A stretch of 64,000 nt of DNA from Streptomyces sp. CBMA291 (lineage in GTDB: Bacteria > Actinomycetota > Actinomycetes > Streptomycetales > Streptomycetaceae). The first letter of the stretch is position 1. Each line of letters opens with the position of its first letter. The stretch covers positions 1 through 64,000 of the forward strand of contig NZ_MSJP01000067.1 in assembly GCF_014596525.1 (NCBI RefSeq), read 5' to 3'. Below, in pieces: positions 40,149 through 48,402 of the stretch. The position numbers and the translations under genes are program-made. The notes under the pieces were generated by a model, which worked only from the letters and a program-made list of their open reading frames with translations, had not been told where the DNA came from and ran no database searches.

Positions 40149-40628
40149 TCAGCAGTCGAAGCGGCGCTCCGGGCTGGTGCCGCTGCCGACGCCGGGGTCG
40201 CCGGAGACGACGCCGCCGCGCACGGTGCCCGACATGCGGTAGGTGAAGGTGCCCTGGCCCTGGCAGCGCCACTGGAGGATGCTGTTGCCGCGGTTGCCCT
40301 CCCAGTTGGTGTTGGCGAGACCCGACCAGCCGTACCAGCGGTTGTACTGGAGGGTGGCGGCGAGGGCGAAGCCGCTACAGGAGTTGTAGGTCTCGTAGGA
40401 GCCCCGGGCGTGGTCGTTCACGCCCGAGGTGGCGATGTTCTCCTTCCAGGGCGTGTACAGCTTGAGGGTGCAGGTGGCGGCGACCGCCGCCGCCGAGGCG
40501 GCCGGGGCCTGGACGGTGGTGGCCGAGGTGGTGCGCGCGGTGGACTCGGCGGCGGAGGCGGTCGCCGGCAGCGCGAGCAGGAGAGCGGCGGCGGACGCGG
40601 CGGCGGCACCGGCCAGAGACTTCTTCAC
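40149..40628 (-). CDS. Small secreted protein with four cysteines
   Basis: 159 residues. GTG 40628 was chosen because it starts a classic signal peptide (KKSLAG, an Ala/Leu core, then ATASA with cleavage near residue 26) and follows GGGGGAAA. The mature protein has an Ala/Thr-rich stretch to about residue 50, then a compact domain with C53, C84, C122 and C159, the last being the final residue. That pattern suggests two disulfides. Aromatic segments (YNRWYGWSGLANTNWEG) suggest a beta-rich, surface-binding module. No known family is recognised. Stacked palindromes lie 31-64 bp upstream. Confidence 0.75.
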   Translation of the reverse strand: MKKSLAGAAAASAAALLLALPATASAAESTARTTSATTVQAPAASAAAVAATCTLKLYTPWKENIATSGVNDHARGSYETYNSCSGFALAATLQYNRWYGWSGLANTNWEGNRGNSILQWRCQGQGTFTYRMSGTVRGGVVSGDPGVGSGTSPERRFDC

Positions 40629-40658
40629 AGGTTTCCCCCAGAGACGGACGAACGGGTG

Positions 40659-40692
40659 AGTTCCGGTGATCACCCGGAACTGTTCGAACAGT
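40659..40692. promoter_or_regulatory. Two overlapping palindromes, candidate operators
   Basis: AGTTCCGG-TGATCAC-CCGGAACT (40659-40681) is an 8-7-8 inverted repeat, and ACTGTTCGAACAGT (40679-40692) is a perfect 14-bp palindrome sharing three bases with it. They lie upstream of the secreted-protein gene in the 360-bp gap before secY. Confidence 0.65.
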
Positions 40693-40841
40693 CTTGTGGG
40701 GGAAGTGTGATGGTGTCAGCCCGTCCGCTGGTCGGCCCGGCCCCCGACGAAAGTAGGAGTCCGGCGCCCCCGGCGAAAGGGGGAGACACCGGACGGACCC
40801 CGCTGGATCGCGCGCCTGTGGCCTGTGAGAGACGTTTCCGC

Positions 40842-40869
40842 TGGACTCGGCAGCCGGGTATGGTATCCG
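40842..40869 (+). promoter_or_regulatory. Candidate secY promoter
   Basis: TGGACT (40842-40847), a 16-bp spacer and TATCCG (40864-40869). Both hexamers are imperfect, but a new promoter is needed since rplO is fully terminated and the three genes between run the other way. Confidence 0.45.
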
Positions 40870-40882
40870 CTGTTAGCGTTCC

Positions 40883-40914
40883 CGGCAGTCTGTGGTAGGT
40901 ACACAGGACTGCCG
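40883..40914 (+). terminator. Attenuator-like hairpin in the secY leader
   Basis: CGGCAGTC-TGTG (from 40883) pairs with CACA-G-GACTGCCG (to 40914) with one bulge, and TCTTGTGT follows. It lies about 75 bp before the secY start. Confidence 0.5.
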
Positions 40915-40988
40915 TCTTGTGTACCTACTCATCATCCAAAATTGACCGTTGCCCTCACGCGCGCTACGCGGGGGTCGCAGGAGGCACC

Positions 40989-42308
40989 GTGCTCACCGCG
41001 TTCGCCCGAGCGTTCAAGACGCCCGACCTGCGCAAGAAGCTGCTCTTCACGCTAGCCATCATCGTGCTCTACCGGCTCGGGGCGCACATCCCCGTGCCCG
41101 GTGTCAAGTACGAAGCCGTCCAGCAGTGTGTCAAGCAGGCCAGTGAAGGCAACAACAGCCTGTTCGGCCTGGTCAACATGTTCAGTGGCGGCGCGCTGCT
41201 ACAGATCACCATCTTCGCGCTCGGCATCATGCCGTACATCACGGCGAGCATCATCCTTCAGCTGCTGACCGTCGTGATCCCGCGCCTGGAAGCCCTCAAG
41301 AAGGAGGGACAGTCCGGCACCGCCAAGATCACGCAGTACACGCGGTACCTGACCGTCGCCCTCGCCGTCCTCCAGGGCACCGGTCTCGTCGCCACCGCCA
41401 AGAGCGGTGCGCTCTTCAGCGGCTGTTCGGTCGCCGACCAGGTCGTGCCCGACCCGTCGATCTTCACCATCGCCACCATGGTCCTCACGATGACCGCCGG
41501 CACCTGTGTCGTCATGTGGCTCGGTGAGCTGATCACCGACCGCGGCATCGGCAACGGCATGTCGATCCTGATGTTCATCTCGATCGCCGCCGGTTTCCCG
41601 GGTGCCCTCTGGGCCATCAAGGAGAGCGGCAAGCTCGCCAAGGGCTGGATCGAGTTCGGCACCGTCATCCTCATCGGCTTCGTGATGGTGGCCCTCGTGG
41701 TCTTCGTCGAGCAGGCCCAGCGGCGCATTCCGGTCCAGTACGCGAAGCGGATGATCGGCCGCCGTTCGTACGGCGGCACGTCCACGTACATTCCGCTGAA
41801 GGTGAACCAGGCGGGTGTGATCCCCGTCATCTTCGCCTCGTCGCTGCTCTACATCCCGGCTCTGGTCGCGCAGTTCTCGAACTCCACCGCCGGGTGGAAG
41901 ACCTGGATCGAAGCCCACTTCGTGAAGGGCGACCACCCCTACTACATCGCGGCCTACTTCCTCCTGATCGTGTTCTTCGCCTTCTTCTACGTGGCGATCT
42001 CGTTCAACCCCGAGGAAGTCGCGGACAACATGAAGAAGTATGGTGGGTTCATCCCGGGTATCCGGGCTGGTCGACCTACTGCCGAGTATCTGAGCTACGT
42101 GCTCAACCGGATCACTTGGCCGGGCTCGCTGTACTTGGGTCTGATCGCTCTTGTGCCGACGATGGCGTTGGCAGGCTTCGGCGGGGCCAATGCCAACTTC
42201 CCCTTCGGCGGGACGAGCATCCTCATCATCGTGGGTGTGGGGCTGGAGACCGTGAAGCAGATCGAGAGTCAGCTCCAGCAGCGCAATTACGAAGGGTTCC
42301 TCCGCTGA
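40989..42308 (+). CDS. secY: Preprotein translocase subunit SecY
   Basis: 439 residues, GTG 40989, four bases after AGGAGG. LTAFARAFKTPDLRKKLLFTLAIIVLYRLGAHIPVPG is the usual first cytoplasmic part and helix; the plug region (NMFSGGALLQITIFALGIMPYITASIILQLL) and the ribosome/SecA-binding loop (YAKRMIGRRSYGGTSTYIPLKVNQAGVIPVIFASS) follow. About ten membrane helices are seen. It forms the channel with SecE (7270). Its TGA overlaps the ATG of adk. Confidence 0.97.
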   Translation: MLTAFARAFKTPDLRKKLLFTLAIIVLYRLGAHIPVPGVKYEAVQQCVKQASEGNNSLFGLVNMFSGGALLQITIFALGIMPYITASIILQLLTVVIPRLEALKKEGQSGTAKITQYTRYLTVALAVLQGTGLVATAKSGALFSGCSVADQVVPDPSIFTIATMVLTMTAGTCVVMWLGELITDRGIGNGMSILMFISIAAGFPGALWAIKESGKLAKGWIEFGTVILIGFVMVALVVFVEQAQRRIPVQYAKRMIGRRSYGGTSTYIPLKVNQAGVIPVIFASSLLYIPALVAQFSNSTAGWKTWIEAHFVKGDHPYYIAAYFLLIVFFAFFYVAISFNPEEVADNMKKYGGFIPGIRAGRPTAEYLSYVLNRITWPGSLYLGLIALVPTMALAGFGGANANFPFGGTSILIIVGVGLETVKQIESQLQQRNYEGFLR

Positions 42309-42955
42309 TGCGAATCGTCCTCGTCGGACCGCCCGGGGCCGGTAAGGGAACGCAGGCCGCGTACCTTGCCAAGAACCTGGACATTCCCCACATCTCCACG
42401 GGTGACCTGTTCCGTGCCAACATCTCTCAGGGCACGGAGCTGGGCGTGGAGGCGCAGTCGTACATGAAGGCCGGGCAGCTCGTGCCGGACTCCGTGACGA
42501 TCGGGATGGCCAAGGACCGTATGGAGCAGCCGGACGCCGTGAACGGCTTCCTGCTCGACGGGTTCCCGCGCAACGTGGCCCAGGCCGAGGCCCTGGACGA
42601 GATCCTCAAGGAGGGTCACGTACAGCTGGACGCGGTCCTGGACCTGGAGGTCCCCGAGGACGAGGTCGTGAAGCGGATCGCGGGTCGCCGCATCTGCCGC
42701 AACGACTCCTCGCACGTCTTCCACGTGACGTACAACGCTCCGGCGGCCGAGGGCGTCTGCGACGTCTGCGGCGGCGAGCTGTACCAGCGCGACGACGACA
42801 CGGAGGAGACCGTGCGCCGTCGTCTGGAGGTCTACCACTCGGAGACCGAGCCGATCATCGACTACTACCGGGCGCAGAGCCTGGTCGTGACGATCTCGGC
42901 GCTGGGCAAGGTGGACGAGGTCACCGCGAAGGCGATGGCAGCGATCAAGAAGTAA
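42308..42955 (+). CDS. adk: Adenylate kinase
   Basis: 215 residues, ATG 42308 overlapping the secY stop. P-loop GPPGAGKGTQA at 8-18, AMP-binding STGDLFRANI, LLDGFPRN, and a long-type lid (residues about 125-160) with C...CDVC cysteines; the first pair reads CRND, so one zinc ligand may be aspartate. It interconverts ATP+AMP and 2 ADP. The secY-adk-map order is conserved. Confidence 0.97.
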   Translation: MRIVLVGPPGAGKGTQAAYLAKNLDIPHISTGDLFRANISQGTELGVEAQSYMKAGQLVPDSVTIGMAKDRMEQPDAVNGFLLDGFPRNVAQAEALDEILKEGHVQLDAVLDLEVPEDEVVKRIAGRRICRNDSSHVFHVTYNAPAAEGVCDVCGGELYQRDDDTEETVRRRLEVYHSETEPIIDYYRAQSLVVTISALGKVDEVTAKAMAAIKK

Positions 42956-42967
42956 CCCCGGTTCGTC

Positions 42968-43008
42968 GATACGGCCGCGGTGCCCCTCGGGGGCGCCGCG
43001 GCCGTATC
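42968..43008 (+). terminator. Hairpin between adk and map
   Basis: A 19-bp stem, 42968-42986 with 42990-43008 (one wobble), loop TCG, followed by GTTGTTCC. Confidence 0.8.
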
Positions 43009-43049
43009 GTTGTTCCGTCACCCGTTTTCGAGGAAAGGCCGCGGCCACG

Positions 43050-43901
43050 ATGGTGCAGATCAAGACCCCCGAGCAGATCGCGAAGATGCGCGAGGCGGGG
43101 CTGGTCGTCGCCGCCATTCACGCGGCGACCAGCGAGGCGGCGGTGCCGGGCGCGACGACCCGGGACCTGGACGAGGTCGCGCGGAAGGTGATCGCCGACC
43201 ACGGGGCGAAGTCGAACTTCCTCGGGTACGGCGGCTTCCCCGCGACGATCTGCACCTCGGTCAACGAGGTCGTCGTCCACGGCATCCCCGACGACAAGAC
43301 CGTCCTGAAGGACGGCGACATCATCTCCATCGACGCGGGCGCGATCGTGGACGGCTGGCACGGCGACGCGGCCTACACCGCCTTCGTCGGCACCGGGCAC
43401 GCGCCGGAGCTGATCGAGCTGTCCCGGGTGACGGAGGAGTCGATGTGGGCCGGCATCGCGGCCATGCGGCTCGGCAACCGGCTGGTGGACATCTCGAAGG
43501 CGATCGAGGGCTTCATCAAGCGGCAGCCCCGTCCGGCCGTCGGCGACCACAGCCTGGGCCGGTACGGGATCATCGAGGACTACGGCGGCCACGGCATCGG
43601 CACCGAGATGCACATGGACCCGCACCTGCTGAACTACGTCTCCCGCAAGCGCGGCAAGGGCCCGAAGCTGGTCCCCGGTCTCTGCCTGGCGATCGAGCCG
43701 ATGGTCTCCCTGGGCACCCCGCACACGGAGGTCCTGAAGGACGACTGGACGGTCATCACGACCGACGGCACCTGGTCCTCCCACTGGGAGCACTCGATCG
43801 CGCTCACCGAGGAGGGCCCGCTGGTCCTCACGGCGGTCGACGGCGGCAAGGCGAAGCTGGCGGAGCTGGGCGTGACGGCGGCGCCGGACCCGCTGGCGTA
43901 G
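43050..43901 (+). CDS. map: Methionine aminopeptidase type I
   Basis: 283 residues, ATG 43050 with GAGGAAAGG upstream. The pita-bread fold metal ligands are present: SIDAGAIVDGWHGDAA supplies two aspartates, GGHGIGTEMH a histidine, and AIEPMV and the C-terminal WEHSIALTEEGPLVLT the glutamates. It removes the initiator methionine from nascent proteins. No N-terminal zinc-finger extension is seen. Confidence 0.97.
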   Translation: MVQIKTPEQIAKMREAGLVVAAIHAATSEAAVPGATTRDLDEVARKVIADHGAKSNFLGYGGFPATICTSVNEVVVHGIPDDKTVLKDGDIISIDAGAIVDGWHGDAAYTAFVGTGHAPELIELSRVTEESMWAGIAAMRLGNRLVDISKAIEGFIKRQPRPAVGDHSLGRYGIIEDYGGHGIGTEMHMDPHLLNYVSRKRGKGPKLVPGLCLAIEPMVSLGTPHTEVLKDDWTVITTDGTWSSHWEHSIALTEEGPLVLTAVDGGKAKLAELGVTAAPDPLA

Positions 43902-43923
43902 CGGCCCGCGCGGACGGCGCCGC

Positions 43924-43945
43924 CGGGCCCCGGGGCCGGGGCCCG
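43924..43945 (+). terminator. Hairpin after map
   Basis: CGGGCCCC (43924-43931) with GGGGCCCG (43938-43945), loop GGGGCC, 23 bp past the map stop. No U-tract. Confidence 0.5.
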
Positions 43946-44081
43946 CGAGGGCCGTACGAGGGGACAGGGAGTCCTGCGTCACTGCGGCGCGGGGCTCCTC
44001 GGCGTATGGTCGGGAAAGGCTCCGGGGGGATCGGCGTGGTGGCTTGCGTAAGGATCTCCTCGCGTGGGCAGACTTCCCGAT

Positions 44082-44110
44082 TCGTCTTTTCCAGGGGCCT
44101 GACGTAGACT
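44082..44110 (+). promoter_or_regulatory. Candidate promoter of infA-rpmJ-rpsMK-rpoA-rplQ
   Basis: TAGACT (44105-44110) is a strong -10; TCGTCT (44082-44087) is a poor -35 at 17 bp. It lies 84 bp before infA. The rest of the 292-bp gap 43902-44193 holds only the map hairpin. Confidence 0.5.
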
Positions 44111-44193
44111 GATGCGTCGGCTGTCGTGTACCCGTGTGTCCGCATGCGGCGAATCCGAGAGTCGATCAAGGTAGCCGATTCGAAAGGCGAAGC

Positions 44194-44415
44194 GTGGCCA
44201 AGAAGCAAGGTGCCATCGAAATCGAGGGCACCGTGATCGAGTCCCTCCCGAACGCCATGTTCAAGGTGGAACTCCAGAACGGTCACAAGGTCCTCGCGCA
44301 CATCTCCGGCAAGATGCGTATGCACTACATCCGCATCCTTCCGGACGACCGGGTCGTCGTGGAGCTTTCTCCGTACGACCTGACGCGTGGCCGGATCGTC
44401 TACCGGTACAAGTAG
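44194..44415 (+). CDS. infA: Translation initiation factor IF-1
   Basis: 73 residues, GTG 44194 (longer in-frame ATG at 44134 rejected). AKKQGAIEIEGTVIESLPNAMFKVELQNGHKVLAHISGKM is the canonical OB fold. It blocks the A site during initiation with IF-2 and IF-3. rpmJ follows after 64 bp. Confidence 0.97.
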   Translation: MAKKQGAIEIEGTVIESLPNAMFKVELQNGHKVLAHISGKMRMHYIRILPDDRVVVELSPYDLTRGRIVYRYK

Positions 44416-44479
44416 ATCTTGCCCGCACCCCTGCGTTCGCGCGCGGGTGATGGCACTGACCCGGAGAACCTCACATCCC

Positions 44480-44593
44480 ATGAAGGTCAAGCCGAGCGTC
44501 AAGAAGATCTGCGACAAGTGCAAGGTGATCCGCCGTCACGGCCGGGTCATGGTCATCTGCGACAACCTGCGCCACAAGCAGCGCCAGGGCTGA
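44480..44593 (+). CDS. rpmJ: 50S ribosomal protein L36, zinc-binding form
   Basis: 37 residues, ATG 44480. MKVKPSVKKICDKCKVIRRHGRV with C11, C14, C27 and H32 is the zinc-containing form. It lies near the GTPase centre. It is followed by a 206-bp gap before rpsM that holds a small dyad, ACCGTTC-TC-GAACGGT, at 44670-44685. Confidence 0.96.
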   Translation: MKVKPSVKKICDKCKVIRRHGRVMVICDNLRHKQRQG

Positions 44594-44799
44594 CGCACGC
44601 CGACCGACCTGCAATTTCGCAGTTCTTCGCGCGACGCATAGCAATTCGTACATACGCAGAGCCCGTCGGACCGTTCTCGAACGGTTGACGGCACCTCCGG
44701 CGGGGGCCGGGGACCCGGACGTACCACGCACCGCATCTCGCGGCGTCGGCGGTCGGGAGTGGTTCTGCAGCAGACCCCCGAGAACACAGGAGCCATTGA

Positions 44800-45180
44800 A
44801 TGGCACGCGTTTCCGGTGTTGACATCCCGCGCGAAAAGCGCGTGGTGGTCGCACTCACCTACGTCTTCGGTATCGGGCGTACCCGGTCCGAGGAGATCCT
44901 CGCCGCGACCGGCGTGGAGCCGTCCACCCGTGTCCGCGACCTTGCCGAGGAAGACCTCGTCAAGATCCGCGAGTACGTGGACGCCAACCTCCAGACCGAG
45001 GGTGACCTCCGCCGTGAGATCGCCGCCGACATCCGCCGCAAGGTGGAGATCGGCTGCTACCAGGGCCTGCGCCACCGTCGTGGCCTGCCCGTCCGCGGCC
45101 AGCGCACCAGCACGAACGCTCGTACCCGCAAGGGCCCGCGTCGCGCCATCGCCGGCAAGAAGAAGCCGGGCAAGAAGTAG
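44800..45180 (+). CDS. rpsM: 30S ribosomal protein S13
   Basis: 126 residues, ATG 44800 with AGGAGCC upstream. ARVSGVDIPREKRVVVALTYVFGIGRTRSEEI and the basic tail TSTNARTRKGPRRAIAGKKK are canonical. It contacts the P-site tRNA and forms bridge B1. rpsK follows after 66 bp. Confidence 0.97.
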   Translation: MARVSGVDIPREKRVVVALTYVFGIGRTRSEEILAATGVEPSTRVRDLAEEDLVKIREYVDANLQTEGDLRREIAADIRRKVEIGCYQGLRHRRGLPVRGQRTSTNARTRKGPRRAIAGKKKPGKK

Positions 45181-45246
45181 TCCTCAGCGGACGCTTGACC
45201 AAGCGGTCTTCGCTGTAGGACCGACCACCTCCCGTAGGAGTAAGAG

Positions 45247-45651
45247 ATGCCCCCCAAGGGTCGTCAGGGCGCTGCCAAGAAGGTGCGCCGCAAGGAAAAG
45301 AAGAACGTCGCTCACGGCCACGCGCACATCAAGAGCACGTTCAACAACACGATCGTCTCGATCACGGACCCCTCGGGCAACGTGATCTCCTGGGCCTCCG
45401 CCGGCCACGTCGGCTTCAAGGGCTCGCGCAAGTCCACCCCGTTCGCCGCGCAGATGGCCGCCGAGTCGGCCGCTCGCCGCGCGCAGGAGCACGGCATGCG
45501 CAAGGTCGACGTCTTCGTCAAGGGTCCCGGCTCCGGCCGTGAGACCGCGATCCGCTCCCTCCAGGCCACCGGCCTCGAGGTCGGCTCGATCCAGGACGTC
45601 ACCCCCACGCCGCACAACGGCTGCCGTCCCCCCAAGCGCCGCCGCGTCTGA
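45247..45651 (+). CDS. rpsK: 30S ribosomal protein S11
   Basis: 134 residues, ATG 45247 with GTAGGAG upstream. HGHAHIKSTFNNTIVSITDPSGNVISWASAG and PGSGRETAIRSLQATGLEV, then the C-terminal PTPHNGCRPPKRRRV, are canonical. It shapes the platform of the 30S subunit by the Shine-Dalgarno helix. Confidence 0.97.
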   Translation: MPPKGRQGAAKKVRRKEKKNVAHGHAHIKSTFNNTIVSITDPSGNVISWASAGHVGFKGSRKSTPFAAQMAAESAARRAQEHGMRKVDVFVKGPGSGRETAIRSLQATGLEVGSIQDVTPTPHNGCRPPKRRRV

Positions 45652-45678
45652 CGCACGGGCTGCTTGAATCGGGATTTC

Positions 45679-45716
45679 CGGGCGGTACGGTCCCTCTCCG
45701 GGGGTCGTGCCGCCCG
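45679..45716 (+). terminator. Hairpin between rpsK and rpoA
   Basis: A 16-bp stem, 45679-45694 with 45701-45716 (several wobbles), followed by TACCCTTGC. A smaller stem, CCACCGGG/CCCGGTGG, lies at 45741-45762. TTGAAT (45664) and TACGGT (45686) before it could be an rpoA promoter with a 16-bp spacer. Confidence 0.6.
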
Positions 45717-45811
45717 TACCCTTGCAGTACGAGTTCAAAGCCACCGGGCCCGTTCCCGGTGGTCCGTAGGGCGTCAAATAGTGGGCGTCCACGACTGAAG
45801 GAATCACAGAC

Positions 45812-46834
45812 ATGCTGATCGCTCAGCGTCCCTCGCTGACCGAAGAGGTCGTCGACGAGTTCCGCTCCCGGTTCGTGATCGAGCCGCTGGAGCCGGGCTT
45901 CGGCTACACCCTCGGCAACTCCCTCCGCCGCACCCTCCTGTCGTCGATCCCCGGAGCCGCTGTCACCAGCATCCGCATCGACGGTGTCCTGCACGAGTTC
46001 ACCACCGTGCCGGGCGTCAAGGAGGACGTGACCGACCTCATCCTCAACATCAAGCAGCTGGTCGTCTCCTCGGAGCACGACGAGCCGGTCGTGATGTACC
46101 TGCGCAAGCAGGGCCCGGGTCTGGTCACCGCCGCCGACATCGCGCCCCCGGCCGGTGTCGAGGTGCACAACCCCGACCTCGTCCTCGCCACGCTCAACGG
46201 CAAGGGCAAGCTGGAGATGGAGCTGACCGTCGAGCGCGGTCGCGGCTACGTCTCCGCCGTGCAGAACAAGCAGGTGGGCCAGGAGATCGGCCGTATCCCG
46301 GTCGACTCGATCTACTCGCCGGTGCTCAAGGTCACGTACAAGGTCGAGGCGACCCGTGTCGAGCAGCGCACCGACTTCGACAAGCTGATCGTCGACGTCG
46401 AGACCAAGCAGGCCATGCGCCCGCGTGACGCCATGGCGTCCGCCGGCAAGACCCTGGTCGAGCTGTTCGGTCTGGCGCGCGAGCTCAACATCGACGCCGA
46501 GGGCATCGACATGGGCCCGTCCCCGACGGACGCCGCCCTGGCCGCCGACCTCGCGCTGCCGATCGAGGAGCTCGAACTCACCGTTCGTTCGTACAACTGC
46601 CTCAAGCGCGAGGGCATCCACTCCGTGGGTGAACTCGTGGCGCGTTCCGAGGCCGACCTGCTCGACATCCGCAACTTCGGTGCGAAGTCGATCGACGAGG
46701 TCAAGGCGAAGCTGGCCGGCATGGGCCTGGCCCTCAAGGACAGCCCGCCCGGATTCGACCCGACCGCCGCCGCCGACGCCTTCGGCGCCGACGACGACGC
46801 GGACGCCGGGTTCGTCGAGACCGAGCAGTACTGA
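45812..46834 (+). CDS. rpoA: DNA-directed RNA polymerase subunit alpha
   Basis: 340 residues, ATG 45812 with GAAGGAA upstream. The N-terminal dimerisation domain has FVIEPLEPGFGYTLGNSLRRTLLSSIPGAAVT. A linker leads to the C-terminal domain (IEELELTVRSYNCLKREGIHSVGELVARSEADLLDIRNFGAKS), which binds UP elements and activators. An acidic tail ends the protein. It is needed for core assembly with rpoB and rpoC. Confidence 0.98.
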   Translation: MLIAQRPSLTEEVVDEFRSRFVIEPLEPGFGYTLGNSLRRTLLSSIPGAAVTSIRIDGVLHEFTTVPGVKEDVTDLILNIKQLVVSSEHDEPVVMYLRKQGPGLVTAADIAPPAGVEVHNPDLVLATLNGKGKLEMELTVERGRGYVSAVQNKQVGQEIGRIPVDSIYSPVLKVTYKVEATRVEQRTDFDKLIVDVETKQAMRPRDAMASAGKTLVELFGLARELNIDAEGIDMGPSPTDAALAADLALPIEELELTVRSYNCLKREGIHSVGELVARSEADLLDIRNFGAKSIDEVKAKLAGMGLALKDSPPGFDPTAAADAFGADDDADAGFVETEQY

Positions 46835-46997
46835 CAGCTCGGGCCTCACGGCTCAGATGTGGCTGCGGACCGGCTCCGGCCGGTCACGCAGTTCCCCGCG
46901 CCCCTTCGGGGGCACGGGGTCTCCGACGGGTGACCGCCCGCTCGGACACTGACACCGGTACCTCATACGGCCGGTGCAGATCACAAGGAGAAACACC

Positions 46998-47465
46998 ATG
47001 CCGCGTCCCGCGAAGGGTGCCCGCCTCGGCGGTTCCGCCGCGCACGAGAAGCTGCTCCTCGCCAACCTGGCGAAGTCGCTGTTCGAGCACGGCCGCATCA
47101 CCACGACCGAGGCCAAGGCCCGCCGCCTGCGTCCGGTCGCCGAGCGCCTGATCACCAAGGCGAAGAAGGGCGACATCCACAACCGTCGCCTCGTGCTCCA
47201 GACGATCACCGACAAGGGCATCGTCCACACGCTCTTCACCGAGATCGCGCCGCGCTACTCCGAGCGCCCGGGTGGCTACACCCGTATCACCAAGATCGGC
47301 AACCGTCGTGGCGACAACGCCCCGATGGCCGTGATCGAGCTGGTCGAGGGCGAGATCGCCAAGAAGGCGACCGTCGCCGAGGCCGAGGCCGCCACCAAGC
47401 GTGCCGTCAAGGAGGCCGACGAGGCCGCCACGACCGAGGCCGCCGAGGAGTCGAAGGACGCGTAA
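46998..47465 (+). CDS. rplQ: 50S ribosomal protein L17
   Basis: 155 residues, ATG 46998 with AAGGAG upstream. PRPAKGARLGGSAAHEKLLLANLAKSLFEHGRITTTEAKARRL is canonical. The Ala/Glu/Lys-rich C-terminal tail (residues from about 117) is an actinobacterial extension. It lies beside the tunnel exit. Confidence 0.96.
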   Translation: MPRPAKGARLGGSAAHEKLLLANLAKSLFEHGRITTTEAKARRLRPVAERLITKAKKGDIHNRRLVLQTITDKGIVHTLFTEIAPRYSERPGGYTRITKIGNRRGDNAPMAVIELVEGEIAKKATVAEAEAATKRAVKEADEAATTEAAEESKDA

Positions 47466-47484
47466 GCGTTCCCGACCTTCTCGC

Positions 47485-47520
47485 GTGCGGGCCCGTACCC
47501 CCTGGGGTGCGGGCCCGCAC
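47485..47520 (+). terminator. Hairpin between rplQ and truA
   Basis: GTGCGGGCCCGTACCCC (47485-47501) pairs with 47504-47520 (17 bp, one wobble) with a 2-nt gap, so the tip must open. The truA start follows 24 bp later. Confidence 0.75.
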
Positions 47521-47544
47521 CCGTGTCTCTGAGAGGATTTCCGC

Positions 47545-48402
47545 GTGAGCGATGACGTGCAGGACGGGTACGTACGGGTCCGCCTCGACCTGTCGTACGA
47601 CGGCAAGGACTTCTCCGGCTGGGCCAAGCAGGCCGAGGGGCAGCGGACGGTGCAGGGCGACATCGAGGACGCCCTGCGGACCGTGACCCGCTCCAAGGAG
47701 ACCTACGAGCTGACCGTGGCCGGGCGGACCGACTCCGGGGTCCACGCGCGCGGTCAGGTCGCCCATGTCGACCTGCCCGCGGAGCTGTGGGCGGAGCACC
47801 GGGACAAGCTGCTCAGGCGGCTCGCCGGGCGGCTCGCGCACGATGTGCGGGTGTGGTCCCTCACCGAGGCCCCGGCGGGCTTCAACGCGCGGTTCTCGGC
47901 CGTCTGGCGCCGCTACGCCTACCGGGTCACCGACAACCCCGGCGGGGTCGACCCGCTGCTGCGCGGGCACGTCCTGTGGCACGACTGGGCCCTGGACATG
48001 GACGCCATGAACGAGGCCGCCGCCGCGCTCGTCGGCGAGCACGACTTCGCCGCGTACTGCAAGCGGCGCGAGGGCGCCACCACCATCCGCACCCTTCAGG
48101 AGCTGCGCTGGGAGCGGCGGCCCGACGGGGTCATGGAAGCCACCGTGAAGGCCGACGCCTTCTGCCACAACATGGTCCGCTCGCTGGTGGGGGCCCTGCT
48201 GTTCGTGGGAGACGGGCACCGGCCCGTCGACTGGCCGGGCAAGGTCCTCGCGGCCGGGGTCCGGGACTCGGCCGTGCACGTCGTACGGCCGCACGGCCTC
48301 ACCCTCGAAGAGGTCGGCTACCCGGCCGACGAGCTTCTGGCCGCCCGCAGCGTGGAGGCCAGGAACAAGCGGTCACTGCCCGGGAGCGCCGGCTGCTGCT
48401 GA
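47545..48402 (+). CDS. truA: tRNA pseudouridine(38-40) synthase TruA
   Basis: 285 residues, GTG 47545 with GAGAGGA upstream. The catalytic aspartate is Asp63 in GRTDSGVHA. RRYAYRV, the KRREGATTIRTL region and the C-terminal AFCHNMVRSLVGALL are family features. It modifies U38-U40 in the anticodon arm of several tRNAs. The last 30 bp overlap the end of the convergent gene on the minus strand. Confidence 0.96.
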   Translation: MSDDVQDGYVRVRLDLSYDGKDFSGWAKQAEGQRTVQGDIEDALRTVTRSKETYELTVAGRTDSGVHARGQVAHVDLPAELWAEHRDKLLRRLAGRLAHDVRVWSLTEAPAGFNARFSAVWRRYAYRVTDNPGGVDPLLRGHVLWHDWALDMDAMNEAAAALVGEHDFAAYCKRREGATTIRTLQELRWERRPDGVMEATVKADAFCHNMVRSLVGALLFVGDGHRPVDWPGKVLAAGVRDSAVHVVRPHGLTLEEVGYPADELLAARSVEARNKRSLPGSAGCC

